A stretch of 64,000 nt of DNA from JAIBJN01 sp963748205 (GCA_963748205.1 CAVVIB010000023.1:496001-560000); one strand, 5' to 3'; counted from the stretch's first letter, positions 17,356 through 26,355 are shown. Notes: generated by a model not told the origin, from the sequence alone. Program-made: numbers and translations.

Positions 17356-17684
17356 GCGCTCCCGGTCTCGCGGGTGAAGATGACGAGCAGGGCGAGCGAC
17401 TCGTAGCCGGTGAAGCGGTGCTCCGCATGGGCGGCGACGAACATCGCCTGGCCTTCCTCGAGGTCGATCTCCTCGTCCTCGACCTGGAGCGTCCCCCGTC
17501 CCTCGAGGACGATGTAGACCTCGTCGTCCTCGTGCGGCTGCTGGCGGTCGGGCTCCGGCGCCACGAGCACGTACACACCGACCTCGAGCCCGGGCGACTC
17601 GTGGACGATCTCGTAGCCGCCGTTCGCGGCCTCGAGGCGCCGCTTCGCCTCGTGGACGTCGAAGAGGTGCTCGTGCACCGCCAT
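17352..17684 (-). CDS. Cupin domain protein
   Basis: A 110-residue single-domain cupin: motif 1 region QQPHEDDEVYIVLEGRGTLQ (H, E and G residues of the metal-binding motif), motif 2 region AMFVAAHAEHRFTGY. Possible metal-dependent small-molecule enzyme or sensor. ATG overlaps the LLM stop (TGATG) and its stop overlaps the propeller start, so it is translated with both neighbours. Confidence 0.82.
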   Translation of the reverse strand: MAVHEHLFDVHEAKRRLEAANGGYEIVHESPGLEVGVYVLVAPEPDRQQPHEDDEVYIVLEGRGTLQVEDEEIDLEEGQAMFVAAHAEHRFTGYESLALLVIFTRETGSA

Positions 17685-18694
17685 CAGACTGCGGCTTTGA
17701 GCTCCGGGATGATGTCCTCGCCGTAGGCCTGCAGGATCTCCTCCTGGCCCTGGGTCATGAGGTAGATGTTGAAGTGGTCGACGCCGATCGAGTCGAGCTC
17801 GCGGAGCTTGGCCCGGACGGCCTCGACGTCGCCGATGACGCTGAAGCGGTCGGCGATCTCGTCGGTCACGAACTCCCCGTGCGCGGCGCCCTCCCGGCTG
17901 TGGTCCTTGTAGTCGTAGAACTTCCGCGCCTTCACGTACTCGGTCAGGTCCGAGGGGATCTCCGAGTTCTCGCCGTAGCGCTCGATCAGGTCCATGACGT
18001 GGTTCGAGACCATGGCCGGGAACCAGCGTGTCGCGTCGCGCGCGCCCGCGAGGTCGTCGGTGACGACGCTCGGCGCGCAGACGATGCACTCGAGCTCGTC
18101 CGGGTTGCGACCGGCCTCGGCCGCCGCCGCGCGGGCCTGCTCCATGATCCACTGGATGATGATCGGGTCGGCGAGCTGGATGATCACGCCGTCCGCGACC
18201 CGCCCCGCGACCCCGAGCGCCCGCGGCCCGTAGGCGGCGATGTACATCGGGATCTTCTCCTGATCCTTGGCCCAGGTGAGCTCGAGCTCCTTCTCGTTCC
18301 ACTCCACGGGCCGGCCGTTCATGAGGTCCTTGATCATCTTGCAGGACTCCTCGAACTCGGCCATCTTCACGGGCTTCTGGCCGATCACCCTGCGGGCCGA
18401 GTCGCCGCGCCCGATCCCCAGCACCGCGCGTCCGCCCGACATGGCGTGCAGCGTCGCGTAGGAGCTCGCGGTCACCGTAGGCTCGCGCGTCCCCGGGTTC
18501 GTCACGCAGTGCCCGAACTTCAGCTTCTCGGTCTGGGTCGCGAGCAGCGTGAGGAGCGGGTAGCCGTCGTGCCAGAGGATGTGCGAGTCGTACGTCCAGC
18601 CGTAGTCGAAGCCGTGCTTCTCGGCGAGCTGCATCAGCTCCAGGAAGCGCGTGTGCGGCGGGTCGGGGAGAACGGTGACGCCGAACGTGAGCAT
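17684..18694 (-). CDS. LLM-class F420-dependent-type oxidoreductase
   Basis: A 336-residue luciferase-like TIM barrel. Family segments: MLTFGVTVLPDPPHTRFLEL, YDSHILWHDGYPLLTLLATQ, FGHCVTNPGTREPTVTASSY, GRAVLGIGRGDSARR and MYIAAYGPRALGVAGRVADG. Very similar to actinobacterial F420-dependent oxidoreductases of unknown substrate. AGGAGG box 4 nt before the start, the best Shine-Dalgarno in the area. First gene of a coupled operon with cupin, propeller and VOC genes, which hints at oxidation of a small organic substrate followed by metal-dependent steps. Confidence 0.87.
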   Translation of the reverse strand: MLTFGVTVLPDPPHTRFLELMQLAEKHGFDYGWTYDSHILWHDGYPLLTLLATQTEKLKFGHCVTNPGTREPTVTASSYATLHAMSGGRAVLGIGRGDSARRVIGQKPVKMAEFEESCKMIKDLMNGRPVEWNEKELELTWAKDQEKIPMYIAAYGPRALGVAGRVADGVIIQLADPIIIQWIMEQARAAAAEAGRNPDELECIVCAPSVVTDDLAGARDATRWFPAMVSNHVMDLIERYGENSEIPSDLTEYVKARKFYDYKDHSREGAAHGEFVTDEIADRFSVIGDVEAVRAKLRELDSIGVDHFNIYLMTQGQEEILQAYGEDIIPELKAAV

Positions 18695-18779
18695 CGGACC
18701 TCCTGCAGGGTGGGAAACGCGGATTCTACGCCCGGAATGGCCGCACGCATCCTCACGTTCTAGGCCTGTGGGGTATGGG

Positions 18780-18785
18780 TAACCT
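18780..18785 (+). promoter_or_regulatory. -10 hexamer, leaderless type; decides the VOC start
   Basis: TAACCT ends 7 nt before the ATG at 18793. It overlaps the sequence that an alternative upstream ATG (18775) would have to encode, which argues for 18793 as the real start. Confidence 0.45.
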
Positions 18786-18792
18786 CAACTCC

Positions 18793-19473
18793 ATGCAGAT
18801 CGAGACGCTCGATCACGTTGCCCTCTGGGTCGAGGACCGCGACACGCTCGCGAACTTCCTCACCGGGCACGTCGGCATGCACGTGATCGACCGCACGGAC
18901 AAGTTCACGCTCGTGGGCTCCGACGCCCGCCGCGGCAAGCTGACGCTCTTCGCGGCCGAGGGGCCGCGTGAGCCGGGCCCGCTCGAGCGGGTCGGCCTGC
19001 GCGTCTTCGACCTCGACGAGGCGCTCGCCGCGTTCCCGGCGGACCTCGCCTTCGAGCGCAACGACGGCACGGCCGTGTTCGACGCCCCCGGCGGGCTGCG
19101 CGTCTCGCTCGTCGAGGTGGACGACGGCGTCGCCTACGACCTCGACCACGTCGCGTTCTCCGTCCCGGATCCCGAGGCGACCTTCGCGCGTCTCGCCGAG
19201 CTGGGGTTCGACGTGGCGGACGGGCGACTGCTCGCCGGCGACTCCTCGATCGTGCTCGAGCAGGGCGAGCCCGCCGAGACCGAGCGGCCGCTCCTCAACC
19301 ACCTGGGCCTGCGGGTCGAGTCCGCGGACAGCCACATCGAGGAGGCGGAGCGCCGAGGCCTCGAGATCGCGGACGTCGTCGACGCCGAGAACACCTACGC
19401 CGTGTTCGTCTGGGGCCCGGACCAGATCAAGCTCGAGTACGTCGAGCACAAGCCGACGTTCTCCCTCACCTAG
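18793..19473 (+). CDS. Two-module VOC family protein
   Basis: A 226-residue protein: residues 1-105 (METs to the IETLDHVALWVEDRDTL start) and ~115-215 (AYDLDHVAFSVPDPEATFAR ... LNHLGLRVESADSHIEEAE) each form a VOC module. Start chosen at 18793 for the leaderless -10 and the family-like N-terminus. The flavoprotein gene follows after 8 nt, so the two are likely co-transcribed. Enzymatic role unknown; ring-cleavage or isomerase activity is possible. Confidence 0.82.
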   Translation: MQIETLDHVALWVEDRDTLANFLTGHVGMHVIDRTDKFTLVGSDARRGKLTLFAAEGPREPGPLERVGLRVFDLDEALAAFPADLAFERNDGTAVFDAPGGLRVSLVEVDDGVAYDLDHVAFSVPDPEATFARLAELGFDVADGRLLAGDSSIVLEQGEPAETERPLLNHLGLRVESADSHIEEAERRGLEIADVVDAENTYAVFVWGPDQIKLEYVEHKPTFSLT

Positions 19474-19481
19474 CCGGCCCC

Positions 19482-20534
19482 GTGCCCGACCTGGTCGTCG
19501 CGGGCGCCGGAATGGCCGGCCTGGCCGCGGCCGCCCGCGCGCGCGAGCTCGGCGCCGACGTCGTCGTGCACGAGAAGGGCGACCGCCCCGGCGGGTCGAT
19601 GCTCCTCTCCTCGTGCGTCGTCTGGCGCTACCGCGAGTGGGAGGCGTTCAGGGCCGAGTGCCCCGGCGGCGACCCCGCGCTCCAGCGCCTCGTCTGGGAA
19701 GGGCTCGACGACGCGCTCGCGTGGCTCGAGTCCCTCGGCGCGCCTGTCGTCACGCGCGAGACCGGAAACCCACGGACGACCGGCGTGCGCTTCGACCCGC
19801 GCGCGCTCACGGAGACGATGGCGAAGGACGTCAGGCTCGGCGAGCCGCTTCTCGAGCTCCCCGACGGCGTCCCGACGATCCTCGCCACCGGCGGTTTCCA
19901 GGGCGACCGCGAGCTCGTGCGCCGGCACGTCACGCCCGAGGCCGACGCGCTCGTCCTGCGCGCGAACCCGTGGAGCGCGGGCGACGGCCTGCGCCTCGCG
20001 CTCGCGCACGGTGCCGAGGCGTCGGTCGGCCTCGACGAGTTCTACGGCCGCAACCTGGCGGCCGCGCCGCGGATCGAGCCCGAGGACTTCGTGCCGCTCG
20101 CCCAGGTCTACGCCCGCCACGCGGTCGTCGAGAACGCCCGGGGCGAGCGCTACGAGGCACGGACATGGTCGGAGATCGACGTGGCGCAGTGGACGGCCCG
20201 CCAGCCGGGCGCGCGCGCCTGGTACGTCGTCCCGGACGAGGCGCTCGGCGAGCCCGTCCGCGAGCGCACCGTCGGCGAGGTGATCGAGGCAGCCCGGGAC
20301 GCCGGCGCCCCGGTGGAGCGGCTCGACGGCGCGACACGGGTCGAGGTCGTTGCCGCGATCACGACGACGCTCGGCGGCATCCGCGTGGACGAGCGCGCGC
20401 GGGCCGCGGACGGCCTCTGGGCTGCGGGCGCCGACGTGGGCGGGATCTCGACCGGCGGCTGGTCGAGCGCCCTGGCGTCAGCTCTCGTCCTCGGCCGGAT
20501 CGCCGCCGAGGACGCGCTCGCCTGGCGGGGCTAG
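19482..20534 (+). CDS. FAD-dependent oxidoreductase (fumarate reductase/KstD-like flavoprotein)
   Basis: A 350-residue flavoprotein: VVAGAGMAGLAAAARARELG (dinucleotide fold), VVVHEKGDRPGGSM, TILATGGFQGDRELVRRHV (typical of the FAD_binding_2 family), GDGLRLALAHGAE, and the C-terminal FAD loop AADGLWAAGADVGGISTGGW with SALASALVLGRIAAEDA. The family covers fumarate reductase and 3-ketosteroid dehydrogenase-like enzymes, but it is shorter than those (usually 450-570), with a reduced capping domain. GTG start 8 nt after the VOC gene. Substrate unknown. Confidence 0.83.
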   Translation: MPDLVVAGAGMAGLAAAARARELGADVVVHEKGDRPGGSMLLSSCVVWRYREWEAFRAECPGGDPALQRLVWEGLDDALAWLESLGAPVVTRETGNPRTTGVRFDPRALTETMAKDVRLGEPLLELPDGVPTILATGGFQGDRELVRRHVTPEADALVLRANPWSAGDGLRLALAHGAEASVGLDEFYGRNLAAAPRIEPEDFVPLAQVYARHAVVENARGERYEARTWSEIDVAQWTARQPGARAWYVVPDEALGEPVRERTVGEVIEAARDAGAPVERLDGATRVEVVAAITTTLGGIRVDERARAADGLWAAGADVGGISTGGWSSALASALVLGRIAAEDALAWRG

Positions 20535-20716
20535 GCGGCCTGGAGGTACGCGCAGGATCGGTCGTCCTGCGGGAGCGGGGAGGGGCCGACCTTGGTCACC
20601 GTGAAGCGCATGTCCTCGAGCTCGACCGCCTCGCCCGGCGCCGGAGGGTCGCCGTCGCGCTCGACGAGCTCGTAGCCCGTCGGCTTGGTCACGAAGAGCA
20701 GGTGCTTGTCGGCCAT
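20531..20716 (-). CDS. Small conserved-looking protein, 61 aa
   Basis: A 61-residue beta-rich protein (MADKHLLFVTKPTGYELVER start, PGEAVELEDMRFTVTKVG core). It has its own -10-like TAAACT at 20727-20732, overlaps the flavoprotein end by 4 nt, and has strong third-position GC. A similarly sized protein with comparable layout lies at 33604-33810 (Y-x-V ... P-x-G ... I-x-L-D-D ... V-x-V). Function unknown; not a membrane protein. Confidence 0.65.
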   Translation of the reverse strand: MADKHLLFVTKPTGYELVERDGDPPAPGEAVELEDMRFTVTKVGPSPLPQDDRSCAYLQAA

Positions 20717-20726
20717 GGCGGGCGAG

Positions 20727-20732
20727 AGTTTA
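20727..20732 (-). promoter_or_regulatory. -10 hexamer for the 61-aa gene, overlapping the kinase stop
   Basis: TAAACT ends 10 nt before the ATG at 20716 on the minus strand and overlaps the TAA stop of the histidine kinase. Confidence 0.4.
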
Positions 20733-21935
20733 TCCGCCGCGCGCGGCCGCGACGTACGGTGGGACGACGACGCGCACGAGCGTCCCGCCTTGCTCTCCGC
20801 TGTCGATCTCGAGCCGGCCGTTGAGGATCTTCACGCGCTCGTCGATCGCCTCGATGGACGCGCGGCGGCGCTCCTCGACGCCGTCGTCGGTGATCTCGGT
20901 CTGGAAGCCGCCGTCCTCGCGCTCGGCCAGGACGACCTCGATCTTCAGCGGCCGACGGCGCACGGCCTGGTTCAGTGACTCGCGGATGATCTGATAGAGC
21001 GCGACCTGGGTCTTCTCGCCGAGCCGCTCGCCCGCCTCGACGTGCGTGACGACCGTGATGCGGTGCGTCCCCTCGACCTGGTCGGCCAGCGCCCGCACCG
21101 CGGCGTAGAAGCCCTGGTCGCGCAGGACGAGTGGCTCGATCGCAAAGGACAGGTCGCGGAGCACCCGGATGGTGTCACGCTCCTTCTGGAGCGAGTTCTC
21201 GATGATCTTGGCGGCTTCGTCGTGGCGGCCGTCCTGGAGAGCCGCGAGCGAGGCGTCGTGCATGAGGGCGATGCCGGACATCGACTGGAGCGGGCCGTCG
21301 TGGAGGAAGAGCGACAGCCGGCGCCGCTCGTCCTGCTCGGCCGTGATGAGGCGCTCGGTCAGCCGCTCGCGCTCGGCCTCGCGGTCACGGGCCTCCTCGA
21401 GCAGGCGGGAGTTCTCGACCATGCGGGCGGCGAAGTCGGCGAGCACGGTCGCGCGCATGTGGTCCCAGCGGTGGAACTGCTCGGGCCGCGTCAGCTCGAG
21501 GTCGCCCAGGAGCTCGCCGTGCACGGCCAGCGGGACGACCATGCGCTCGCCCCCGTGCGTGCCCTCGCCGACGTGGCCCGGCGGCAGGACGCGGGCGGTC
21601 TCGGCGTCGAACAGGCGACGGGCCTCGTCGCAGGTCCGGTCGAGGATCTCGGTCGCGTTCAGGGTCGACGACACGGCCGCGATCGAGTCGACGAGCGACT
21701 CGAGGAACGTCGTCTGCGCCTGGAGCTCGTCCTCGGCGAACTCGTGGCGCTTGCGCTCTGTGACGATCAGGTAGAGCGCGAACGCGCCGAAGAACGTCGT
21801 GGAGGCGACCAGGCCGCCAGCGGCAACCGCCGGCTCGCCGAAGGCGAGGCCGAGCGCGCCGACGAGCGCGGCGCCGACCGTGCAGCCGACGAGGATGCCA
21901 CGAGCGTTACGGGAGAAGCGACCGTCCACCGTCAA
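20730..21935 (-). CDS. NarL-type sensor histidine kinase
   Basis: A ~401-residue two-component kinase. N-terminus: two hydrophobic segments (residues ~12-60), then a GAF-like sensor domain (~75-185), a HisKA_3 dimerisation helix with the phospho-acceptor His in RRRLSLFLHDGPLQSMSG, and an HATPase_c domain with ITDDGVEERRR and GGTLVRVVVPPY. Start is uncertain: TTG 21935 or GTG 21929, both weakly supported. It lies 15 nt after the response regulator stop, so the pair is co-transcribed and cognate. The signal is unknown; GAF suggests a small cytoplasmic ligand or redox cue. Confidence 0.85.
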   Translation of the reverse strand: MTVDGRFSRNARGILVGCTVGAALVGALGLAFGEPAVAAGGLVASTTFFGAFALYLIVTERKRHEFAEDELQAQTTFLESLVDSIAAVSSTLNATEILDRTCDEARRLFDAETARVLPPGHVGEGTHGGERMVVPLAVHGELLGDLELTRPEQFHRWDHMRATVLADFAARMVENSRLLEEARDREAERERLTERLITAEQDERRRLSLFLHDGPLQSMSGIALMHDASLAALQDGRHDEAAKIIENSLQKERDTIRVLRDLSFAIEPLVLRDQGFYAAVRALADQVEGTHRITVVTHVEAGERLGEKTQVALYQIIRESLNQAVRRRPLKIEVVLAEREDGGFQTEITDDGVEERRRASIEAIDERVKILNGRLEIDSGEQGGTLVRVVVPPYVAAARGG

Positions 21936-21950
21936 CCGCCGGTGGTGAGA

Positions 21951-22571
21951 TCAGTCGATGATCGATTCCCGCAGCGCGATGGCGACGGCATGGGTGCGCG
22001 TGTCCGCCTCAAGCTTGGCGAGAATATGCCGCACGTGGCTCTTCACCGTCTCCTGGCTGATGAAGAGGCGTGCTGCGACGTCCGCGTTGGACATGCCGTC
22101 GGCGAGGAGCTGGAGGATCTCGCGCTCACGCTGGGTGAGCATCTCCTCGCGCTCGCGGGTGAGCAGGGCCGGCATGAGGGCGGGATCGACGTAGCCCTCG
22201 CCGCTCGCGACCTTCTCGATGGCCCTGAGCAGAGTCTGGTGTGGTGCTTCTTTGAGGATGTAGCCCTTGGCACCGGCCTCGAGGCCGCGGCCGAGCAGGC
22301 TGCGCTCGCCGTAGGCCGTGAAGATGAGGACCGCGGTGGTGGGCAGCCGGTCGGCGAGGATCTTCGTCGCCTCGAGCCCGTCCATACCGGGCATGCGCAC
22401 GTCCATGATCACGACGTTCGGGCGGCGCCGCTCGGCGACGGCGACGGCGCTTGCGCCGTCCGAGGCCTCGCCCACGACCCGGATCTGGGGCGCGCGGGAG
22501 AGGGAAAGGCGCAGGCCTTCCCTCACGACCTCGTGGTCATCGGCGATTAGGCAGGTGATCTCGTTAGACAT
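21951..22571 (-). CDS. NarL/FixJ-type response regulator
   Basis: 206 residues: receiver domain ITCLIADDHEVVREGLRLSL with acidic pocket (DD), phospho-acceptor Asp in VVIMDVRMPGMDGL, Thr/Lys switch in FTAYGERS and YILKEAPH, then a LuxR-type helix-turn-helix (LTQREREILQLLADGMSNAD, FISQETVKSHVRHILAKL). Start set at 22571 (GGGGAG box at ~9 nt) rather than an upstream ATG. First gene of the operon with the kinase. Divergent from the NagA gene by only 22 bp, so the two promoters must overlap. Confidence 0.9.
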   Translation of the reverse strand: MSNEITCLIADDHEVVREGLRLSLSRAPQIRVVGEASDGASAVAVAERRRPNVVIMDVRMPGMDGLEATKILADRLPTTAVLIFTAYGERSLLGRGLEAGAKGYILKEAPHQTLLRAIEKVASGEGYVDPALMPALLTREREEMLTQREREILQLLADGMSNADVAARLFISQETVKSHVRHILAKLEADTRTHAVAIALRESIID

Positions 22572-22593
22572 TGCGGCTCGCTCCCCAGGCACG

Positions 22594-23553
22594 ATGATAG
22601 ATCGGGTGAGAAGCCGTCACACTTTAGAGGGACTTGTCATTGACCCTGTAGAGGGGGTCTACGCCGGCTCGGTCGCGATCGAGGGCGATCGCATCGCCGC
22701 GGTCGAGCGGAGGGAGGGCGGAGCGCGCGAGCCGCTCATCTTTCCCGGCTTCATCGACCTCCAGGTGTACGACGCCGCGGGGATCGCCGGCACGGGCGTC
22801 ACCGGCTACCTGCTCGCCACGCGCGAGGTGTCCGCGCCCGACGATCCGCTCTGCCTCGGCCTCCACCTGGAGGGGCCGTTCCTGAACCCGCAGGCGGCGG
22901 GGGCGATCCCGGTCGAGGAGTTGCTGCCGGTCGACGACGGGCTCGTCGGCGAGTGGATCGCCGCGGACGGCCTCGTCCGTCTCGTGACGCTGGCGCCCGA
23001 GCTCTCCGGCGCGCTGGAGGCGACCGAGCGCCTCGCCGACGCCGGTGTCGTCGTCGGCCTGGGGCACACGCGGGCGAACGCGCTCACGACGGTTGCGGCG
23101 CTCGACGCGGGTGCGCGGTTCGCCACGCACCTCTGGAACGCGATGCGCCCGCTCCGCGCCCGCACGACCGGGCCCGTGCCGTCGCTGCTCACCGACGAGC
23201 GGGCGACGATCGGCCTCATCGCGGACGGGCGTCATCTTCATCCGCTGGTCGAGGAGATCACCGTGCGCGTCGCCGGCCCGTCGCGCATCGCCCTCACGAG
23301 CGACCTCGTCCCGCTTCCCGCCCACCGCCCCGACGGCTCCCTGCTCGGCGGCGACCGCACAGGCGCCGCGCTCGTCGCGCACATGGCCCGTTTCGGGCTC
23401 CAGGAGGTCGCCACCATGGCGAGCCTCGTGCCCGCTCAGCTCCTGGGGCTGGACGACCGCGGGAGGGTCGCGCAAGGCTTCCGCGCAGACCTCGCCGTCC
23501 TGGACGCCGAGCTGAAGCCGCTCCAGACCATCGCTGCGGGCGAATCGGTCTGA
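22594..23553 (+). CDS. nagA: N-acetylglucosamine-6-phosphate deacetylase-like amidohydrolase
   Basis: About 319 residues, slightly short for NagA. Seen: PLIFPGFIDLQVYDAAG (metal-site entry, E. coli-like DLQ rather than HxH), LHLEGPFLNPQAAGA (catalytic-site Glu), VVGLGHTRANA and ATHLWNAMRPLRAR (His ligands), GLIADGRHLHP, and IALTSDLVPLP (catalytic Asp position). It would deacetylate GlcNAc-6-P in amino-sugar recycling. The Asn that normally follows the DLQ-V position is a Tyr here and the loop is shorter, so activity on the standard substrate is likely but not certain. A GTG at 22606 is an alternative start. Confidence 0.8.
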   Translation: MIDRVRSRHTLEGLVIDPVEGVYAGSVAIEGDRIAAVERREGGAREPLIFPGFIDLQVYDAAGIAGTGVTGYLLATREVSAPDDPLCLGLHLEGPFLNPQAAGAIPVEELLPVDDGLVGEWIAADGLVRLVTLAPELSGALEATERLADAGVVVGLGHTRANALTTVAALDAGARFATHLWNAMRPLRARTTGPVPSLLTDERATIGLIADGRHLHPLVEEITVRVAGPSRIALTSDLVPLPAHRPDGSLLGGDRTGAALVAHMARFGLQEVATMASLVPAQLLGLDDRGRVAQGFRADLAVLDAELKPLQTIAAGESV

Positions 23554-23603
23554 CCGCTCCGCTATCCTCAGTCCGACACTTGGACGAGATACCGCCTAGT
23601 ACC

Positions 23604-23626
23604 CACGCCTGGGGCGACCAGGCGTG
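23604..23626 (+). promoter_or_regulatory. Perfect inverted repeat ending in the start codon of the CBS-domain gene
   Basis: CACGCCTGG and CCAGGCGTG flank a 5-nt loop, and the last three bases are the GTG start codon at 23624-23626. The 9-bp stem would hide the start codon in the mRNA and may act as a translational switch; it could also be a protein-binding operator. A TATCCT -10-like site lies about 60 bp upstream. Confidence 0.45.
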
Positions 23627-24941
23627 AGCGATTCCCTCCGCATCCTGATCATTCTCCTGCTCGTGCTGGGGAATGCCGTGTTTGTCGCGGCCGAGTACGC
23701 CCTCGTGACGGCGCGCCGCCCTCGCCTGGAGGAGATGGCCAGGGGCGGAAACCGCCGCGCGAAGACGGCGCTTCTGATGCTCGACGAGCCCGTCCGCTTC
23801 ATCTCGACGGTGCAGGTCGGGATCACCGTCTTCAGCATCCTGCTCGGCGCCATCGGAGCGGCGTTCCTCACGCGCCTCCTGGACGACTGGATGCCGGAAG
23901 AGGTCGCCTTCATCGTCTCCTTCCTCATCCTCACGTACCTGAGCGTCGTCCTCGGCGAGCTCGTGCCGAAATCGATCGCGCTCCAACGGGCGGAGAGGCT
24001 CGCCGTCTGGCTGGCCGTGCCGCTCGACTGGCTCGGCAGGGTCGCCAACCCGCTCGTCTGGCTCCTGCAGAAGTCGGCGCAGTGGATCGCCCGGCTCTTC
24101 GGCGTCCAGCCGGCGCCGGCCGGGATGACGATGCACACGGAGGAGGACATCCGCCTGATCGTGGCGCAGACGGAGGAGATTCCCGCCGCGGAGGAGGAGA
24201 TGCTCTACAAGGTCTTCGACTTCGCCGACAAGGAGGCGCACGACGTCATGGTCTCGCGGCCGGAGGTCGTCGCTCTCTCCGTCGACCTTCCGCCGCAGGA
24301 GGCCCTCGCGGCCGTGATCGACTCGCCCTACACGCGCTACCCGGTCTACCGCGGGTCGCTCGACGACGTGCTCGGCATCCTGCACGTGCGCGACCTCTTC
24401 CACGCGCTCTACGACCGCGGCATCGACAACGTCGTCATCGAGCACATCGTCCGCCCCGCGCACGTCGTCCCGGAGACGAAGGACCTCGCGTCGCTCCTCG
24501 GTGAGTTCCGGCGCCGCAACCAGCATCTGGCCCTCGTCGTGGACGAGTACGGCTCGGTGCAGGGCATCGTCACCCTCGAGGACCTCCTCGAGGAGATCGT
24601 CGGGGAGATCGAGGACGAGTACGACCTTCCGGACGACTCGATCGAGCGGCTCGACGACAACCGCATGCGCGTCCACGGCACCTTCACGATCGACGACTTC
24701 AACGAGCGCTTCGGCACCGTTCTGCCGCAGGAGGACTACCACACGCTCGCCGGCCTGGTCTTCGGCATGCTCGGGCGGGCAGCGGAGCCCGGGGACGAGG
24801 TTCAGGCGGACGGCCTGCTGTTCCGCGTCGTCGAGGTCGACGGGACTCGGATCGAGCGACTCGAGGTCGAGTTCAGGGAGCCCATGCCTCGAGGAGGAGC
24901 AGGAGGGGGCTTCCTCCGAGGCCGCTGCCGGCGGCGAGTAG
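23624..24941 (+). CDS. Hemolysin/CorC-type DUF21-CBS membrane protein (frame break near 24885)
   Basis: About 435 residues. N-terminal DUF21 membrane domain with 3-4 helices (ILIILLLVLGNAVFVAAEYA, VQVGITVFSILLGAIGAAFL, IVSFLILTYLSVVLGELVPK), then two CBS domains (DVMVSRPEVVALSVD ... DEYGSVQGIVTLEDLLEEIV), and a CorC/HlyC C-terminal domain (RMRVHGTFTIDDFNERFG). The group includes Mg2+/Co2+ transport proteins and is often misnamed hemolysin. The open frame runs past 24952 as an Arg-rich tail antisense in quality; a one-base shift within 24875-24895 instead gives a short acidic tail and a stop at 24941, which I prefer. A start-codon hairpin precedes it. Confidence 0.85.
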
Positions 24942-24951
24942 AGTCTCGCGC

Positions 24952-25263
24952 GTGCAGTTCGACCACATCGGCGTGCCCGCGTCCGCGAAGCGCGAGGGCA
25001 TGCGCTTCCTCGAGTCCAAGCGGCTCTGGCTGACGAGCCCGGGCGACCATCCCTACCGGGTCGAGTGGCTCTGGTACGAGCCCGACAGCCCCGAGGCCGA
25101 GCTCGTCCGCACCGTCCCGCACGTTGCGTACCTCGTGGACAGCCTCGAGGACGCCATGGCGGGCGGGAACGTGATCGCCGAGCCCTTCGACGTCTTCGGC
25201 GAGGTGCGCGTCGGCTTCATCGAGGTCGACGGCGCGCCGGTCGAGTTCGTCCAGCCCTACTGA
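24952..25263 (+). CDS. Short VOC-fold protein
   Basis: A 103-residue single VOC module (FDHIGVPASAKREGMRFLES ... FIEVDGAPVEFVQPY). GTG start; its end overlaps the next gene as TGATG. Related short proteins are uncharacterised lyase-like members; no substrate can be assigned. Confidence 0.75.
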   Translation: MQFDHIGVPASAKREGMRFLESKRLWLTSPGDHPYRVEWLWYEPDSPEAELVRTVPHVAYLVDSLEDAMAGGNVIAEPFDVFGEVRVGFIEVDGAPVEFVQPY

Positions 25264-26355
25264 TGCCCGCCGAGCTCCTCGCGGACCTCGTCCGCATCGA
25301 CTCGATCAACCCGGACATGGTCGAGGGCGCGGCCGGCGAGGGCGAGATCGCCCGCTTCGTCGCGGGCTGGCTCGAGAGCGCGGGCCTCGAGGTCGAGATC
25401 GAGGAGGTCGGGCCGGGACGGTTCAACACCGTCGGGATCGCGCGCGGCTCGGGCGGCGGGAAGAGCCTGCTCCTCAACGCCCACATGGACACGGTCGGCG
25501 TGGCCGGCATGGAGCGTCCGTTCGAGCCCACCGTCGAGAACGGGCGCCTCCACGGCCGCGGCTCGTACGACATGAAGGCGGGGCTGGCCGCGATCATGCT
25601 CGCGGGCGCCGACGCCGCCGGGGCGGGGCTGCGCGGGGACGTGATCGTGACTGCGGTCGCCGACGAGGAAGTCGCCAGCATCGGCTCCGCGCGAGTCGCC
25701 GAGCGCTACAGCGCCGACGCGGCGATCGTCTCCGAGCCCACGGAGATGCGCCTCGCGCTCGCGCACAAGGGCTTCGTCGGCTTCGAGATCGAGACGAAAG
25801 GCCGGGCGGCGCACGGCTCCAGGCCGGATCTCGGCATCGACGCCATCGCCCACATGGGCCACGTCCTCGTCGGGCATCGAGGAGCTCGACCGGCGGCTCC
25901 GCGCCGACCCGACGCACCCGCTCCTCGGCAGCGGCTCGCTCCACGCCTCCGTGATCGAGGGCGGCCAGGAGTTCTCGAGCTACCCGGAGCGCTGCCTGCT
26001 CAAGGGCGAGCGGCGCACGATCCCCGGCGAGCCTGTCGAGCACGTGGAGGGCGAGCTCCGCGAGCTCCTGGGGGACATCGACGGCGAGATCCGCGTCGTC
26101 GTCGCGCGCCAGCCGTTCGAGACGCCGGCCGACGAGCCGATCGCCGAGCTCGTCTCCCGCCACGCGGGCGGCCCGGAGATCGTCGGCGTCCCGTTCTGGG
26201 CCGACTCCGCGCTCCTCTCCTCCGCGGGCATCCCCACGGTCGTCTTCGGCCCGTCGGGCGAGGGCGCCCACGCCGTCGAGGAGTGGGTCGACCTCGCGAG
26301 CGTCGAGCGCTGCGTGGAGATCTACGCGGCAGTCGCGCGCGAGCTCTGCGCCTGA
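25263..26355 (+). CDS. M20 family metallopeptidase/deacylase (one frame break near 25880)
   Basis: ArgE/DapE-type zinc amidohydrolase. Seen: LLLNAHMDTVGV (Zn His/Asp), GRGSYDMKAGLAA (bridging Asp), TAVADEEVAS (catalytic Glu), SEPTEMRLALAHKGFVG, and after a one-base shift at 25870-25890 (cgggcatcgagg) the dimerisation domain and FGPSGEGAHAVEEWV (last Zn His). Joined length about 363 residues. Start ATG overlaps the VOC stop. Removes an acyl group from an amino acid or hydrolyses a dipeptide; which one is not readable. Confidence 0.85.

Noticed and set aside
24942..25033. Arg/Ser-rich C-terminal tail on the CBS-domain protein (open to 25033)
   Set aside because: It is the shadow of the next gene, and one base shift at ~24885 gives a normal acidic end and a stop at 24941.
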